Source of the DNA: Ruegeria arenilitoris
GTDB lineage: Bacteria > Pseudomonadota > Alphaproteobacteria > Rhodobacterales > Rhodobacteraceae
Direction of reading: 5' to 3'
DNA: 64,000 nucleotides
Assembly (NCBI RefSeq): GCF_013031355.1
Contig: NZ_WPZO01000001.1
Coordinates: forward strand, 682,001-746,000
This document shows positions 35,342-44,931 of the stretch, in pieces (positions within the stretch are counted from its first letter, which is position 1; every line of letters starts with the position of its first letter). Below the pieces are notes generated by a model. The model worked only from the letters and a program-made list of their open reading frames with translations. It did no database searches and had not been told where the DNA came from. A program made the translations under genes and the position numbers.

Positions 35342-35997
35342 CTCAGACCGTCAAACTCGACATCATGTCCGACCCGATCTGCCCATGGTGCTATATCGGC
35401 AAGACCCATCTGGACAAGGCGCTGGCCGCGCTTCCGGATCATCCGATGGTGATCGAATGGCACCCGTTTCAGCTGAACCCCGACATGCCGGACGAAGGTA
35501 TGGATCGGCGCGAATATCTGGAGCGTAAATTCGGCGGCAAGGACGGTGCCGTACAGGCCTATGCCCCCGTGGTTGAACACGCCGAGAAAGCCGGGTTGAA
35601 CATCGATTTCGAAGGCATGAAACGCACCCCCAACACGCTGGACGCTCACCGCCTGATCCACTGGGCCGGGATCGAGGGCAAGCAGAACGAGGTCGTGGAC
35701 GCCCTGTTCGACGCCTATTTCGTGCAGGCCCGCGATATCGGCGACCACGAGGTTCTGGCCGACATCGCCGACGCTGTCGGCATGGACGCGGCCGTTGTGC
35801 TGAAACTTCTGAAATCGGACGCGGATCGTGAAGATATTCGCAATCGCGACAGCCATTCGCGTCAGATGGGCGTCAATTCGGTGCCAACCTTCATTGTCGC
35901 AAATCAACACGCTGTTCCCGGCGCGCAACCGCCTGAAATGTGGGAGAAAGTGATCGGCGAGATCATGTCTCAACTTGAGGCCTCCCCTGCAAATTAG
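35338..35997 (+). CDS. DsbA-family (FrnE-like) oxidoreductase
   Basis: 219 residues with the CPWC redox motif at residues 16-19 (DPICPWCYIGK) and a helical insertion, ending in the cis-proline loop context GVNSVPTFIVANQ. It lacks a signal peptide, so it is cytoplasmic like FrnE and 2-hydroxychromene-2-carboxylate isomerase relatives. Its ATG overlaps the ligase stop, so the pair may act on one small-molecule pathway. Confidence 0.88.
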   Translation: MTQTVKLDIMSDPICPWCYIGKTHLDKALAALPDHPMVIEWHPFQLNPDMPDEGMDRREYLERKFGGKDGAVQAYAPVVEHAEKAGLNIDFEGMKRTPNTLDAHRLIHWAGIEGKQNEVVDALFDAYFVQARDIGDHEVLADIADAVGMDAAVVLKLLKSDADREDIRNRDSHSRQMGVNSVPTFIVANQHAVPGAQPPEMWEKVIGEIMSQLEASPAN

Positions 35998-36072
35998 CAC
36001 AGGGGTCTGTGCGCATTGATGCCTAGCGCCGCCTGACATGTCGTGATAGCGCGATCAGGTCAGGAGGGCGCA

Positions 36073-37281
36073 ATGACCAATCGCATGTCAAAAGGTGAGT
36101 TCATCGCACTTGTCGCAATGATGTTTGCGACGATTGCGTTTTCCATCGACTCGATGCTGCCCGCCCTGCCCGAGATCGGTGAACAGCTCAGCCCCGATGA
36201 CATCAACCGGGCGCAGCTGATCCTAACCTCTTTCGTACTGGGTATGGGGGTTGGTACGTTCTTCATGGGGCCTCTGTCCGACGCGTTTGGACGCAAGCCA
36301 GTGATCTATGTCGGCTCGGCTTTGTACATCGTGTCCGCTGCCATCGCCTGGGCCAGTTCTTCGCTGGAGCTGCTTCTGATTGCGCGGGTCGCGCAGGGCG
36401 TCGGCTGTGCCGCGCCACGCGTTGTGGCCATGGCGATCATCCGGGACCTTTACTCGGGCCGCGAAATGGCGCGGATCGTATCCATCGCCATGATGATCTT
36501 TACACTGGTGCCTGCGGTGGCCCCCATGCTGGGGGCCGGTATGATCGCCCTGACAGGCTGGCGCGGCATCTTTGTGTCGTTCATGCTGTTCTCATTGATC
36601 ACCGTGGTCTGGATGGGCCTGCGCCTGCCGGAATCGCTGAAGCCCGAGAACCGCAGGCCGTTGCGCCTACCCCTGATGGCCTCTTCGGCGCGCGAGATGT
36701 TTGCGCATCCCACCGTGCGGGTTTCGATTTTTGTGCAGACCCTCTGTCTGGGTATGTTGTTCACCACGCTGACCATGGTGCAGCCGGTTTATGACGTAAT
36801 TCACGACAGCGCTGACAGCTTTCCATTCTGGTTCGGTTTCGTGGCCCTGATGTCAGGGTCCGCCAGCCTGCTGAACGCGGCGCTGGTGATCCGCGTGGGA
36901 ATGCGGCGGCTGGTGACCTGGGCATTGGGCGCGCAGATCGTCATCACCATGGGCGTCATCAGCCTGAACGCGATGCCCCTGTCGCCGAACCTGTCCTTTG
37001 CGGTGTTCGTGTTCTGGCAAACTTCGATCTTTTTCATGGCTGGCATGACGATGGGCAACCTGAACGCGATCGCGATGGAGCCGATGGGCCATATCGCCGG
37101 CATGGCAGCCTCGGTCATCGGTGCGGTTTCGACCGTTCTGGCCGCGGCCATCGCAGCCCCCATCGGGTTGTTGTTCGACGGCTCGCTGACGCCGCTGACC
37201 ACCGGTATTCTGGTCATGAGCGTGACCGGCTTTGGCCTGATGCTGCATATGGGCCGGATCGAAGACAGACTGCCCGCCTGA
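36073..37281 (+). CDS. MFS drug-resistance transporter, Bcr/CflA type
   Basis: 402 residues and about 12 membrane helices. SIDSMLPALPEIGEQL in the first helix/loop, GPLSDAFGRKPVIYVG as MFS motif A and RVAQGVGCAAPRVVAMAIIRDLY match the Bcr/CflA subfamily of proton-driven exporters. AGGAGG lies 5 nt before the ATG at 36073, favouring this start over one ten codons upstream. The substrate is unknown. Single gene. Confidence 0.9.
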   Translation: MTNRMSKGEFIALVAMMFATIAFSIDSMLPALPEIGEQLSPDDINRAQLILTSFVLGMGVGTFFMGPLSDAFGRKPVIYVGSALYIVSAAIAWASSSLELLLIARVAQGVGCAAPRVVAMAIIRDLYSGREMARIVSIAMMIFTLVPAVAPMLGAGMIALTGWRGIFVSFMLFSLITVVWMGLRLPESLKPENRRPLRLPLMASSAREMFAHPTVRVSIFVQTLCLGMLFTTLTMVQPVYDVIHDSADSFPFWFGFVALMSGSASLLNAALVIRVGMRRLVTWALGAQIVITMGVISLNAMPLSPNLSFAVFVFWQTSIFFMAGMTMGNLNAIAMEPMGHIAGMAASVIGAVSTVLAAAIAAPIGLLFDGSLTPLTTGILVMSVTGFGLMLHMGRIEDRLPA

Positions 37282-37338
37282 CCTGTGCAGGCAATGCGAA
37301 TCCCGCTAACCTTCCCTTGATCCGTGGGGAGGTTTTCA

Positions 37339-39003
37339 ATGCTTTACGATTACGATCTAGGTTCTTATTCCTGTCCGGTCAGCACATCCTCGCCCGAGGC
37401 GCAGCTCTGGTTCGATCGGGGCTTGATCTGGACCTACGGCTATAACCACGAAGAAGCCGTTGTCTGTTTTCAACGCGCGGCTGACCACGACCCGGGTTGC
37501 GCCATGGCCTTTTGGGGCATCGCCTATGCGGCCGGTCCGAACTACAACCTGCCGTGGGATTTGCGCGATGCCAACGGCCAGCAAAAGGCGCTGGCGCAGG
37601 CCTATGATGCCGCGCAACAGGCGTTGGCTTTGCTGGACAGTTGCACTCCGGTCGAACAGGCCCTAATCCGCGCCCTGCCCGCCCGATATCCACAGCGTGA
37701 CCCGATTGAGGATATGCACAACTGGGATCACGATTTCGCCGATGCCATGCGCGCCGCCTTTGCCGAGCAACCCGATCACCTGGACCTGCGCACCATCTAT
37801 GTCGAGGCGTTGCTGAACCTGACCCCTTGGCAGATGTGGGACCTGAGCACCGGCCAACCCTCCGAAGGAGCCGCAACGCTTGAGGCGCAGAAGGCGTTGG
37901 AAGACGGGATGGCCAACGATCCCGCTGCCATGTCTCATCCGGGTCTGCTGCACCTCTATGTGCATCTGATGGAGATGTCGCCGACCCCCGAAAAGGCGCT
38001 CAAGGCCGGCGATGTGTTGCGCACACTGGTGCCTGACGCAGGCCATCTGGTTCATATGCCCACCCATATCGACGTGCTGTGCGGGCACTATCACAACGTC
38101 GTTTACTGGAACGAAAAGGCCATCGAGGCCGATGTGAAATATTACGAGCGTGAAGGCGCGTTCAACATCTATACCGGCTATCGCCAGCACGATTATCACT
38201 TTGTCATCTATGGCGCGCTGTTTCTGGGCCAGATGGAACCGGCCCTGCGCGCCAATCAGGGGATGTGGGACACCACGCCCGAAGACATGCTGCGCATCGA
38301 AAGCCCTCCGATGGCGGATTATTTCGAAAGTTACATGTCGATGGGTCCGCATATCCTGATCCGCTTTGGCCGGTGGGAAGAGGCCAAGGCGTTGGAGCTG
38401 CCCTCGGATCCCGACCTCTATCGCACGCTGACCGCGACCACCCATTATGCCCGTGCCATCGCCCATGCCGCCACCGACCAGGTCGCCGAGGCAGAGTCCG
38501 AGGAGCAACTCTTCCTCTCCGCTAAGGCCTGCGTCCCCGAGACCCGTCTGCTGCACAACAACCGGGTTGTCGATCTGCTAGAAGTCGCCCGGGAAATGCT
38601 GCGTGGTGAAATCGAATACCGCAAAGGCAACTATGAGATCGCCTATGCCCATCTGCGCCGCTCGGTCGAGCTGGATGACACGCTGCCCTATGACGAGCCG
38701 TGGGGCTGGATGCAGCCCACTCGCCACGCGCTGGGGGCGTTGCTGTTCGAGCAGGGGCACGCGGAAGAGGCCGAAGCGGTCTATCGCGAGGATCTGGGGC
38801 TGGGCGGCACGCTCAGCCGCGCCTCGATCCATCCGGACAATGTCTGGAGCCTCAAGGGTCTGCATGACTGCCTGAAAGCGCGTGGTGAAACCGTTGAGAT
38901 CGTGCAGATCAAACAACGGCTCGATCTGGCGCTGGCCCGGGCTGATCGCGCCGTCGGGGCCTCGTGCTTCTGCGCACAAGCTGCAATGAGGGCTGCCGAA
39001 TGA
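37339..39003 (+). CDS. TPR-repeat protein of unknown function
   Basis: 554 residues from the ATG at 37339, which has GGGGAGG 6 nt upstream. The N-terminus includes LWFDRGLIWTYGYNHEEAVVCFQRA and DPGCAMAFWGIAYAAGPNYN, a tetratricopeptide-like helical repeat with strong conservation among relatives. Further repeats appear around residues 195-240 and 420-470. Histidines in MPTHIDVLCGHY and HDYHFVIYGA look conserved, as in the extended group of cytoplasmic TPR proteins of unknown role. It overlaps the next exported gene by 4 bp. Confidence 0.72.
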   Translation: MLYDYDLGSYSCPVSTSSPEAQLWFDRGLIWTYGYNHEEAVVCFQRAADHDPGCAMAFWGIAYAAGPNYNLPWDLRDANGQQKALAQAYDAAQQALALLDSCTPVEQALIRALPARYPQRDPIEDMHNWDHDFADAMRAAFAEQPDHLDLRTIYVEALLNLTPWQMWDLSTGQPSEGAATLEAQKALEDGMANDPAAMSHPGLLHLYVHLMEMSPTPEKALKAGDVLRTLVPDAGHLVHMPTHIDVLCGHYHNVVYWNEKAIEADVKYYEREGAFNIYTGYRQHDYHFVIYGALFLGQMEPALRANQGMWDTTPEDMLRIESPPMADYFESYMSMGPHILIRFGRWEEAKALELPSDPDLYRTLTATTHYARAIAHAATDQVAEAESEEQLFLSAKACVPETRLLHNNRVVDLLEVAREMLRGEIEYRKGNYEIAYAHLRRSVELDDTLPYDEPWGWMQPTRHALGALLFEQGHAEEAEAVYREDLGLGGTLSRASIHPDNVWSLKGLHDCLKARGETVEIVQIKQRLDLALARADRAVGASCFCAQAAMRAAE

Positions 39004-39674
39004 GATACATCCTGTTGTTGGCCGCCCTGCTCTGCGGGCCCGCACTTGCGGATCGGCAGTCCTTTCCTCCGGTCGATCAGGCCGCGCAGGACCCTTCGCT
39101 GGTGGCCTTTCGCGATGCACTTTTGGCCAAGGTAGCCGCGCGGGATACCGAGGCAGTGGTCGCCGTGGCCTGCCCGGACATCTACCTGAGCCACGGCGGA
39201 AACGGCGGCCCGGAAGAGTTGCACGCCAATCTAATCCTAGACCCGGAAACCCTGTCAGAGGAGTACCGCAAAGACGCGGACACCCTGCGTGAGGCGTATT
39301 GGTCCGACCTAGAAAGCACCCTCTCCCAAGCCGGTTATTTCGATGATGAGGGCGAATTCTGGATGCCGCACCAGTGGCAGATCACCCTGCCTGCCACGCT
39401 GGACCCGTTCATGGCTTACTATGTCACTGGATCAGACGTGGCACTGCGGCAGTCGGGTGATCGCAACGCGCCGACCCTGGGCCTTATCAGCCACGAGATC
39501 GCAATCATCCGCGAATTTCAGGACGGCGCTGCCTATCAAAAGGTGCTGCTGACCGACGGAACGCAAGGTTACATGCACAGCGATTACCTGTGGCCCATGA
39601 CAGGCCACCGCGCCGCGTTCGTGAAATCGGACGCGGGCGAATGGCAGCTGTGCACCTTTGTCAGCGGAGATTAG
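39000..39674 (+). CDS. Exported protein with probable SH3-like domain
   Basis: 224 residues with a signal peptide (MRYILLLAALLCGPALA). The C-terminal half (DVALRQSGDRNAPTLGLISHEIAI, followed by VLLTDGTQGYMHSDYLW) has the spacing of bacterial SH3 domains, which bind cell-wall or peptide ligands; this is a pattern match only. The ATG overlaps the TPR gene stop. Its 3' end overlaps the convergent mfd stop by 4 bp. Confidence 0.65.
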   Translation: MRYILLLAALLCGPALADRQSFPPVDQAAQDPSLVAFRDALLAKVAARDTEAVVAVACPDIYLSHGGNGGPEELHANLILDPETLSEEYRKDADTLREAYWSDLESTLSQAGYFDDEGEFWMPHQWQITLPATLDPFMAYYVTGSDVALRQSGDRNAPTLGLISHEIAIIREFQDGAAYQKVLLTDGTQGYMHSDYLWPMTGHRAAFVKSDAGEWQLCTFVSGD

Positions 39675-42600
39675 GCCTTGGCCTTTTTCTTCTCGGCCAC
39701 GACCTTTTCCGCCAGATCACGCGCGATGGCAAAGGCCCCTTTGATTTTGTCGCTATCCTTCTTCCAATCGCGGCGCACGACGATCTTGTTGTCCTTGACC
39801 TTGGCCAGCCCGCGCTGGTTCTGGATGAATTCGACCAGCCCCTGAGGCGATGCAAACTTGTCATTGTGGAACTGGATAGTGGCCCCCTTCGGCCCGCCGT
39901 CCAGTTTTGCAATTCCCGCGCGTTTGCACATGGCCTTGATGCGGACGACCAGCATCAGGGTGTTCACTTCTTTCGGCAACGAACCAAAACGGTCGATCAA
40001 CTCGGCGGCAAAGCCTTCCAGTTCGACCTTGGTCGAAAGCGAGGACAGGCGGCGATAGAGGCCCAGACGCACATCCAGATCGGGCACGTAATCTTCGGGG
40101 ATAAGAACTGGGACGCCCAGATTGATCTGCGGCGCCCATTGGTCATCGGCGTCCGACAGCCCCTCCATCTCACCGGCTTTGATCTTGGCAATCGCCTCTT
40201 CCAGCATCGACTGGTAAAGCTCATAGCCCACGTCGCGCATCTGGCCCGACTGTTCTTCGCCCAGAAGATTACCGGCACCACGGATGTCCAAATCCTGCGA
40301 GGCCAGTGTGAACCCGGCCCCTAGCGTATCCAACGAGCCCAGAACGCGCAGGCGCTTCTCGGCTGTTGCGGTCAGTTTCTGGCGCGGCTTGGTGGTCAGA
40401 TAGGCATAGGCTCGCGTCTTCGAGCGCCCCACTCGACCACGGATTTGGTAAAGCTGCGAAAGACCGAACATATCCGCCCGGTGCACAACCATTGTGTTCG
40501 CTGTAGGAATATCCAGCCCGCTTTCGACAATCGTCGTGGCCAGCAGCACGTCATATTTTCCGTCGTAGAAGGCGTTCATCCGGTCGTCGAGCTCGCCCGC
40601 AGCCATCTGCCCGTGCGCCACCACATAGGTCAGTTCCGGCAGTTGCTCTTTCAGAAACTCCTCGATCTCGGGCAGGTCCGAGATGCGCGGGACCACATAG
40701 AAACTCTGTCCCCCGCGATAGTGTTCGCGCAGCAGCGCCTCGCGGATCGTGACCGCGTCGAACTCGCTGACATAGGTGCGGATCGCCAGTCGGTCGATGG
40801 GCGGCGTGCCAATGATCGACAGGTCGCGTACTCCGGTCAGCGACAGCTGCAGCGTCCGCGGGATCGGGGTGGCAGTCAGGGTCAGGACGTGGATATCCGA
40901 ACGCAGTTGTTTCAACCGCTCTTTATGACCGACGCCGAAATGCTGCTCCTCGTCGATGATCAGCAGGCCGAGGTTGTTGAACCGTACGCCCTTGGCCAGC
41001 AGCGCATGGGTGCCGATGACGATATCCACCGTGCCGCGCGCCAACCCGTCGCGGGTCTGCTGTGCCTCTTTGGTCGAGACAAAGCGCGACAGCTGCCGAA
41101 CCTCCAGCGGGAAGCCCCGGAAACGGTCCTTGAACGACGCCGCGTGTTGGCGGGCCAACAGCGTGGTTGGTGCGACGACCGCGACCTGCACCCCGGACAT
41201 AGCGGCGACAAAGGCCGCGCGCATCGCTACTTCGGTTTTGCCAAAGCCCACATCGCCGCAGATCAGACGATCCATCGGCGCGCCGGAGTGCATGTCCTCC
41301 ATCACCTCGGAAATTGCACGCAACTGGTCGTCGGTTTCCTGATATGGGAAACGGGCGCTGAATTCCTCCCACGCGTGGGGCGGCGGGTCCATGACCGGAG
41401 CTTTGCGCAAAGCACGCTCGGCGGCGATGCGGATCAGCTTATCCGCCATCTCGCGGATGCGCTCTTTCAGCTTGGCTTTCTTGGCCTGCCATGCACCACC
41501 GCCCAGACGGTCCAGCAATCCTTCGTCATGACCGTATTTCGACAGCAGCTCGATGTTCTCGACCGGCAGGTAGAGCTTGGCCTGTTCGGCATATTCCAAC
41601 AGCAGGCATTCGTGGGCGGCACCGGCAGCCGTGACGACCTCCATCCCCATATAGCAGCCAATGCCGTGATCCACATGCACCACCAGATCACCGGGAGACA
41701 GGGATTGCGTCTCAGTCAGGAAATTCTCGGCCTTGCGGCGTTTCTTGGGTTGGCGGATCAGACGGTCGCCCAGCACGTCCTGTTCGGCAATGACCGTCAG
41801 GCCGGGGGTTTCGAAACCATGCTCCAGCGCCCAAACAGCCAGATGCAACCCACGCTTGCCAACGCGTGTACCGTCGGTGACTGGGATGGCCTCGGCCAGA
41901 CCTTCGTCTTCGATCAACCCGGTCAGGCGTTCCCGCGCACCTTCGGAATAGGAGGCAATCAGCACCGGGCCCTTAGACATCTTGTCGGTGATATGCCCGG
42001 CCAGCGCGCCAAACAGACTGATGCTTTCCTGCTGCCGTTCCGGCGCAAAGCTGCGCCCGATCCGACCGCCCGCATCAATCACGCCCGGGCCGCTGGCCTG
42101 TGGCAGAGGGCTGAACTGCAGCACCCGCCGATCGCCCACCGCCTGGTCCCAGGCGGCATCGTCCAGATAGAGCAGACCGGGCGGCGTGGGCTTATACACC
42201 GTGTCCATGCGCGAGCGGTTCTCCAGCGCCAGCCGCCGGGTTTCATACTGATCGGCAATCGTATCCCAGCGCGCAAGCCGCGCTGGCGTGACCTGATCGT
42301 CCACGGTAATGGTCGCATCCGGCAGGTAGTCGAACAGGGTTTCCAGTTTCTCATGAAAGAATGGCAGCCAGTGTTCGATCCCCTGATGTTTCCGGCCTGC
42401 ACTGACGGCCTCGTACAGCGGATCATCAGTACCCGCCGCGCCGAACTCGATGCGATAGTTCTGGCGGAAACGGGTTATGGCGGCATCGTCCAGAATAACC
42501 TCGGAAACCGGGGCGAGTTCCACCACGTCCAACTTCTCGGTCGTGCGTTGCGAGACCGGATCGAACCGGCGCGCGCCGTCCAGAACGTCGCCAAACAGGT

Positions 42601-43126
42601 CCAGACGCACGGGGCCGGACTCACCGGGCGGAAAAATGTCGATGATCCCGCCCCGGATGGCATAATCGCCGGGTTCCATCACCGTCGGGCTTTGCGTGAA
42701 CCCCATCCGCACCAGAAAGTTCCGCAGCGCGGTTTCATCAACGCGGTGATCGACGCGCGCGGTGAACGCGGCCTCTCGCAGAACGTCCCGCGCGGGTACC
42801 CGCTGAGTCGCGGCGTTCAGAGTGGTCAGCAGCACGAACCGGTCCGGCATCTGATGCACCAGCGCCGCCAGCGTCGCGACGCGGGCCGCTGCAATATCTG
42901 CATTGGGCGAGACCCGGTCATAGGGCAGACAATCCCAGCCTGGGAAAACAAAAACCGGCATGTCTGGCGCAAAGAAGGCCAGTGCGGCCCGCATCGCCTC
43001 CATCCGCTTGTCGTCGCGGGCAACGTGACAAACCGGCCCGCCGGAACGCGCGATCTCGTTCAGGACAAGCTGCGCGTCAAACCCCTCGGGGGCGCCGCCA
43101 ACAGTTACGTGGTTCGGAGCCGTCAT
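39671..43126 (-). CDS. mfd: Transcription-repair coupling factor
   Basis: 1151 residues, full length. An N-terminal UvrB-homology region (about 1-350) is followed by the RNA-polymerase interaction domain with LVHVDHGIGCYMGME (about 480-560). The RecG-like translocase has Walker A GDVGFGKTEVAMRAAF, DEEQHFGVGHKE, LTATPIPRTLQLS and TNTMVVHRADMFGLSQLYQIRGRVGRS. It displaces stalled RNA polymerase and recruits UvrA for strand-specific repair. Confidence 0.97.
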   Translation of the reverse strand: MTAPNHVTVGGAPEGFDAQLVLNEIARSGGPVCHVARDDKRMEAMRAALAFFAPDMPVFVFPGWDCLPYDRVSPNADIAAARVATLAALVHQMPDRFVLLTTLNAATQRVPARDVLREAAFTARVDHRVDETALRNFLVRMGFTQSPTVMEPGDYAIRGGIIDIFPPGESGPVRLDLFGDVLDGARRFDPVSQRTTEKLDVVELAPVSEVILDDAAITRFRQNYRIEFGAAGTDDPLYEAVSAGRKHQGIEHWLPFFHEKLETLFDYLPDATITVDDQVTPARLARWDTIADQYETRRLALENRSRMDTVYKPTPPGLLYLDDAAWDQAVGDRRVLQFSPLPQASGPGVIDAGGRIGRSFAPERQQESISLFGALAGHITDKMSKGPVLIASYSEGARERLTGLIEDEGLAEAIPVTDGTRVGKRGLHLAVWALEHGFETPGLTVIAEQDVLGDRLIRQPKKRRKAENFLTETQSLSPGDLVVHVDHGIGCYMGMEVVTAAGAAHECLLLEYAEQAKLYLPVENIELLSKYGHDEGLLDRLGGGAWQAKKAKLKERIREMADKLIRIAAERALRKAPVMDPPPHAWEEFSARFPYQETDDQLRAISEVMEDMHSGAPMDRLICGDVGFGKTEVAMRAAFVAAMSGVQVAVVAPTTLLARQHAASFKDRFRGFPLEVRQLSRFVSTKEAQQTRDGLARGTVDIVIGTHALLAKGVRFNNLGLLIIDEEQHFGVGHKERLKQLRSDIHVLTLTATPIPRTLQLSLTGVRDLSIIGTPPIDRLAIRTYVSEFDAVTIREALLREHYRGGQSFYVVPRISDLPEIEEFLKEQLPELTYVVAHGQMAAGELDDRMNAFYDGKYDVLLATTIVESGLDIPTANTMVVHRADMFGLSQLYQIRGRVGRSKTRAYAYLTTKPRQKLTATAEKRLRVLGSLDTLGAGFTLASQDLDIRGAGNLLGEEQSGQMRDVGYELYQSMLEEAIAKIKAGEMEGLSDADDQWAPQINLGVPVLIPEDYVPDLDVRLGLYRRLSSLSTKVELEGFAAELIDRFGSLPKEVNTLMLVVRIKAMCKRAGIAKLDGGPKGATIQFHNDKFASPQGLVEFIQNQRGLAKVKDNKIVVRRDWKKDSDKIKGAFAIARDLAEKVVAEKKKAKA

Positions 43127-43147
43127 CGCCTAGCCTTTCCGAATTTT

Positions 43148-43672
43148 CTACCCCAGAACCCCAATCGAGAAGTTCTGATACATACCCCAAAGCGACGTAA
43201 TCAAAATCGAAATCATACCAATAATCTGCGTGTAAACTCGGCAGCGTGTCAAAACCTTGCCGACGAACTCCAGCGATCCGTCACCGCGCCGCAGTTTATG
43301 CGCGGCCCTGATGTTGATGAGCGTCACCAGACACATCGGAAACAGCAGCAAAAATACGGCCTGAGCAAACTCGACCCCATAGTAAAAGCCAAGCATCGCC
43401 AGTCCGGTGAAGAAGAAGCAGCTCAGCCCCAGAATGATCAATCCGGATTTGTCGACGATGAACAGGATGCGGTTACCGTTGATCCGGACGATATCCAGCA
43501 GATCCTGCTCGGTCTGCCCTCCGACTCGGCGGGCGCGTACCAGCAGATCGAACGGGACACCCATCGCCCAGTGGCTAACCGTTGACCACAGCACAGCCAG
43601 AACGATCCAATACCACAGATTCGAAAAGCTGCGCATGTCGATGATTTCGAAAAGCGAAGAGTATAAGTCCAA
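43148..43672 (-). CDS. Membrane protein conserved in Rhodobacterales, function unknown
   Basis: 174 residues from a TTG start at 43672 (MDLYSSLFEIIDMRSFSNLWYW); the first ATG would remove 12 residues that look conserved. Four hydrophobic segments are likely, around 18-38, 68-88, 92-115 and 145-168. Some databases name relatives a component of a SufBCD complex, from memory; nothing in the sequence or context (no suf genes) supports that. It lies 21 bp upstream of mfd on the same strand, so it may share its transcript. Confidence 0.7.
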   Translation of the reverse strand: MDLYSSLFEIIDMRSFSNLWYWIVLAVLWSTVSHWAMGVPFDLLVRARRVGGQTEQDLLDIVRINGNRILFIVDKSGLIILGLSCFFFTGLAMLGFYYGVEFAQAVFLLLFPMCLVTLINIRAAHKLRRGDGSLEFVGKVLTRCRVYTQIIGMISILITSLWGMYQNFSIGVLG

Positions 43673-43791
43673 GCGTCAGCCCTTTGTTCCCAGTCCTGAT
43701 GGGCTTTTTCGCATAGGTGCGTTGATCCTAACCCTTGAGACCACGTGGAATTCATGCCACCCAATGCGAAAATATTCAAGGAGAGCGCGAC

Positions 43792-44790
43792 ATGAAACCG
43801 ACCATCGCCCCCTATCCCCTGACCCGGTTCCGCCGGGCGCGCCAATCACAGGCTGTTCGCGGGCTTGTTCGGGAAAACACGCTGACTACAGATGACCTGA
43901 TCTGGCCGGTCTTCGTGCGCGACGGCGAGGGTGTGGAAGAGCCAGTGCCCTCGATGCCCGGCGTGGTGCGCCGCTCGGTCGATCTGATCGCCAAAGCTGC
44001 GGTTGAGGCGCAGGCGATGGGCATTCCGGCCATTTGCATCTTTCCCTACACCGATCCCAGCCTGAAGACCGAGGATTGCGCCGAGGCCTGGAACCCAGAC
44101 AACCTTTCCAACCGCGCCATCCGCGCGATCAAGGCTGCGGCCCCCGATATCGCGGTGATGACCGATGTGGCGCTGGACCCCTACAACGTCAATGGGCATG
44201 ACGGTTACGTCGTCGATGGCGAAATTGTGAACGACAAGACGGTCGAGGCGTTGGTCAAGATGACCCTCGCGCAGGCAGAAGCCGGGGCCGATATCATCGG
44301 CCCGTCCGACATGATGGACGGCCGCATCGGTGAGATGCGCCGGGCACTGGAATCGGCAGGACATCAGAACGTGATGATCCTCAGCTATGCCGCGAAATAC
44401 GCCAGCGCCTTTTATGGACCGTTCCGCGATGCGGTGGGGGCCTCGGGCGCGCTGACCGGCGACAAGAAGACCTATCAGATGGACCCGGCCAATTCGAACG
44501 AAGCCCTGCGCCTGATCGAACGCGACCTGACCGAGGGCGCCGACATGGTGATGATCAAGCCGGGGATGCCCTATCTGGATATCTGTCGCCGCGTGAAGGA
44601 CGCCTTTGGCGCACCGACCTATGCCTATCAGGTGTCGGGGGAATACGCGATGATCCAGGCCGCCGCACAGAACGGTTGGATCGATGGTGAGAAGGTGATG
44701 CTGGAAAGCCTGCTGGCGTTCAAGCGCGCAGGTTGCGACGGCATCCTGACCTATTTCGCGCCCGAGGTCGCCCGCATCCTGCAGGGCTAA
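43792..44790 (+). CDS. hemB: Delta-aminolevulinic acid dehydratase (porphobilinogen synthase)
   Basis: 332 residues. PYPLTRFRRAR opens the protein. The two Schiff-base lysines lie in YAAKYASAFYGPF and MIKPGMPYLD. The metal loop is DVALDPYNVNGHDGYVV, with aspartates in place of the zinc-binding cysteines, so this is the magnesium-responsive type usual in alphaproteobacteria. It condenses two aminolevulinates for tetrapyrrole synthesis. The ATG at 43792 has AAGGAGAG nearby. Confidence 0.96.
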   Translation: MKPTIAPYPLTRFRRARQSQAVRGLVRENTLTTDDLIWPVFVRDGEGVEEPVPSMPGVVRRSVDLIAKAAVEAQAMGIPAICIFPYTDPSLKTEDCAEAWNPDNLSNRAIRAIKAAAPDIAVMTDVALDPYNVNGHDGYVVDGEIVNDKTVEALVKMTLAQAEAGADIIGPSDMMDGRIGEMRRALESAGHQNVMILSYAAKYASAFYGPFRDAVGASGALTGDKKTYQMDPANSNEALRLIERDLTEGADMVMIKPGMPYLDICRRVKDAFGAPTYAYQVSGEYAMIQAAAQNGWIDGEKVMLESLLAFKRAGCDGILTYFAPEVARILQG

Positions 44791-44814
44791 AACCCCAGAT
44801 TGTCGCAATTTTTC

Positions 44815-44869
44815 GCCGATTGTGATCTGCGGTCACGCAGCTTTCCCGTGACACGCAGCCGCAATCGGC
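44815..44869. repeat. 55-bp nested inverted repeat downstream of hemB
   Basis: The outer arms GCCGATTGTG (44815-44824) and CGCAATCGGC (44860-44869) pair over 10 positions with one wobble. Inside them CTGCG-GTCAC pairs with GTGAC-A-CGCAG, leaving an 11-nt loop. No run of U follows on either strand, so it is not a classical terminator. Confidence 0.6.
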
Positions 44870-44931
44870 GTATTCTTGCACATAAGATCGGGAACACCCG
44901 ACATATCAGGCAGTAGTACAGAGAAAAAAAC

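Noticed and set aside
40445..43585. A 1046-codon open frame on the plus strand opposite mfd.
   Set aside because: It is antisense to an unmistakable full-length Mfd. Its composition (rich in His, Arg, Gln) is that of a GC-rich shadow frame, and it has no ribosome site or recognisable domain.
43148..43672. Annotation as a component of the SufBCD complex.
   Set aside because: No suf gene is nearby and the sequence is a four-span membrane protein with no Fe-S features.
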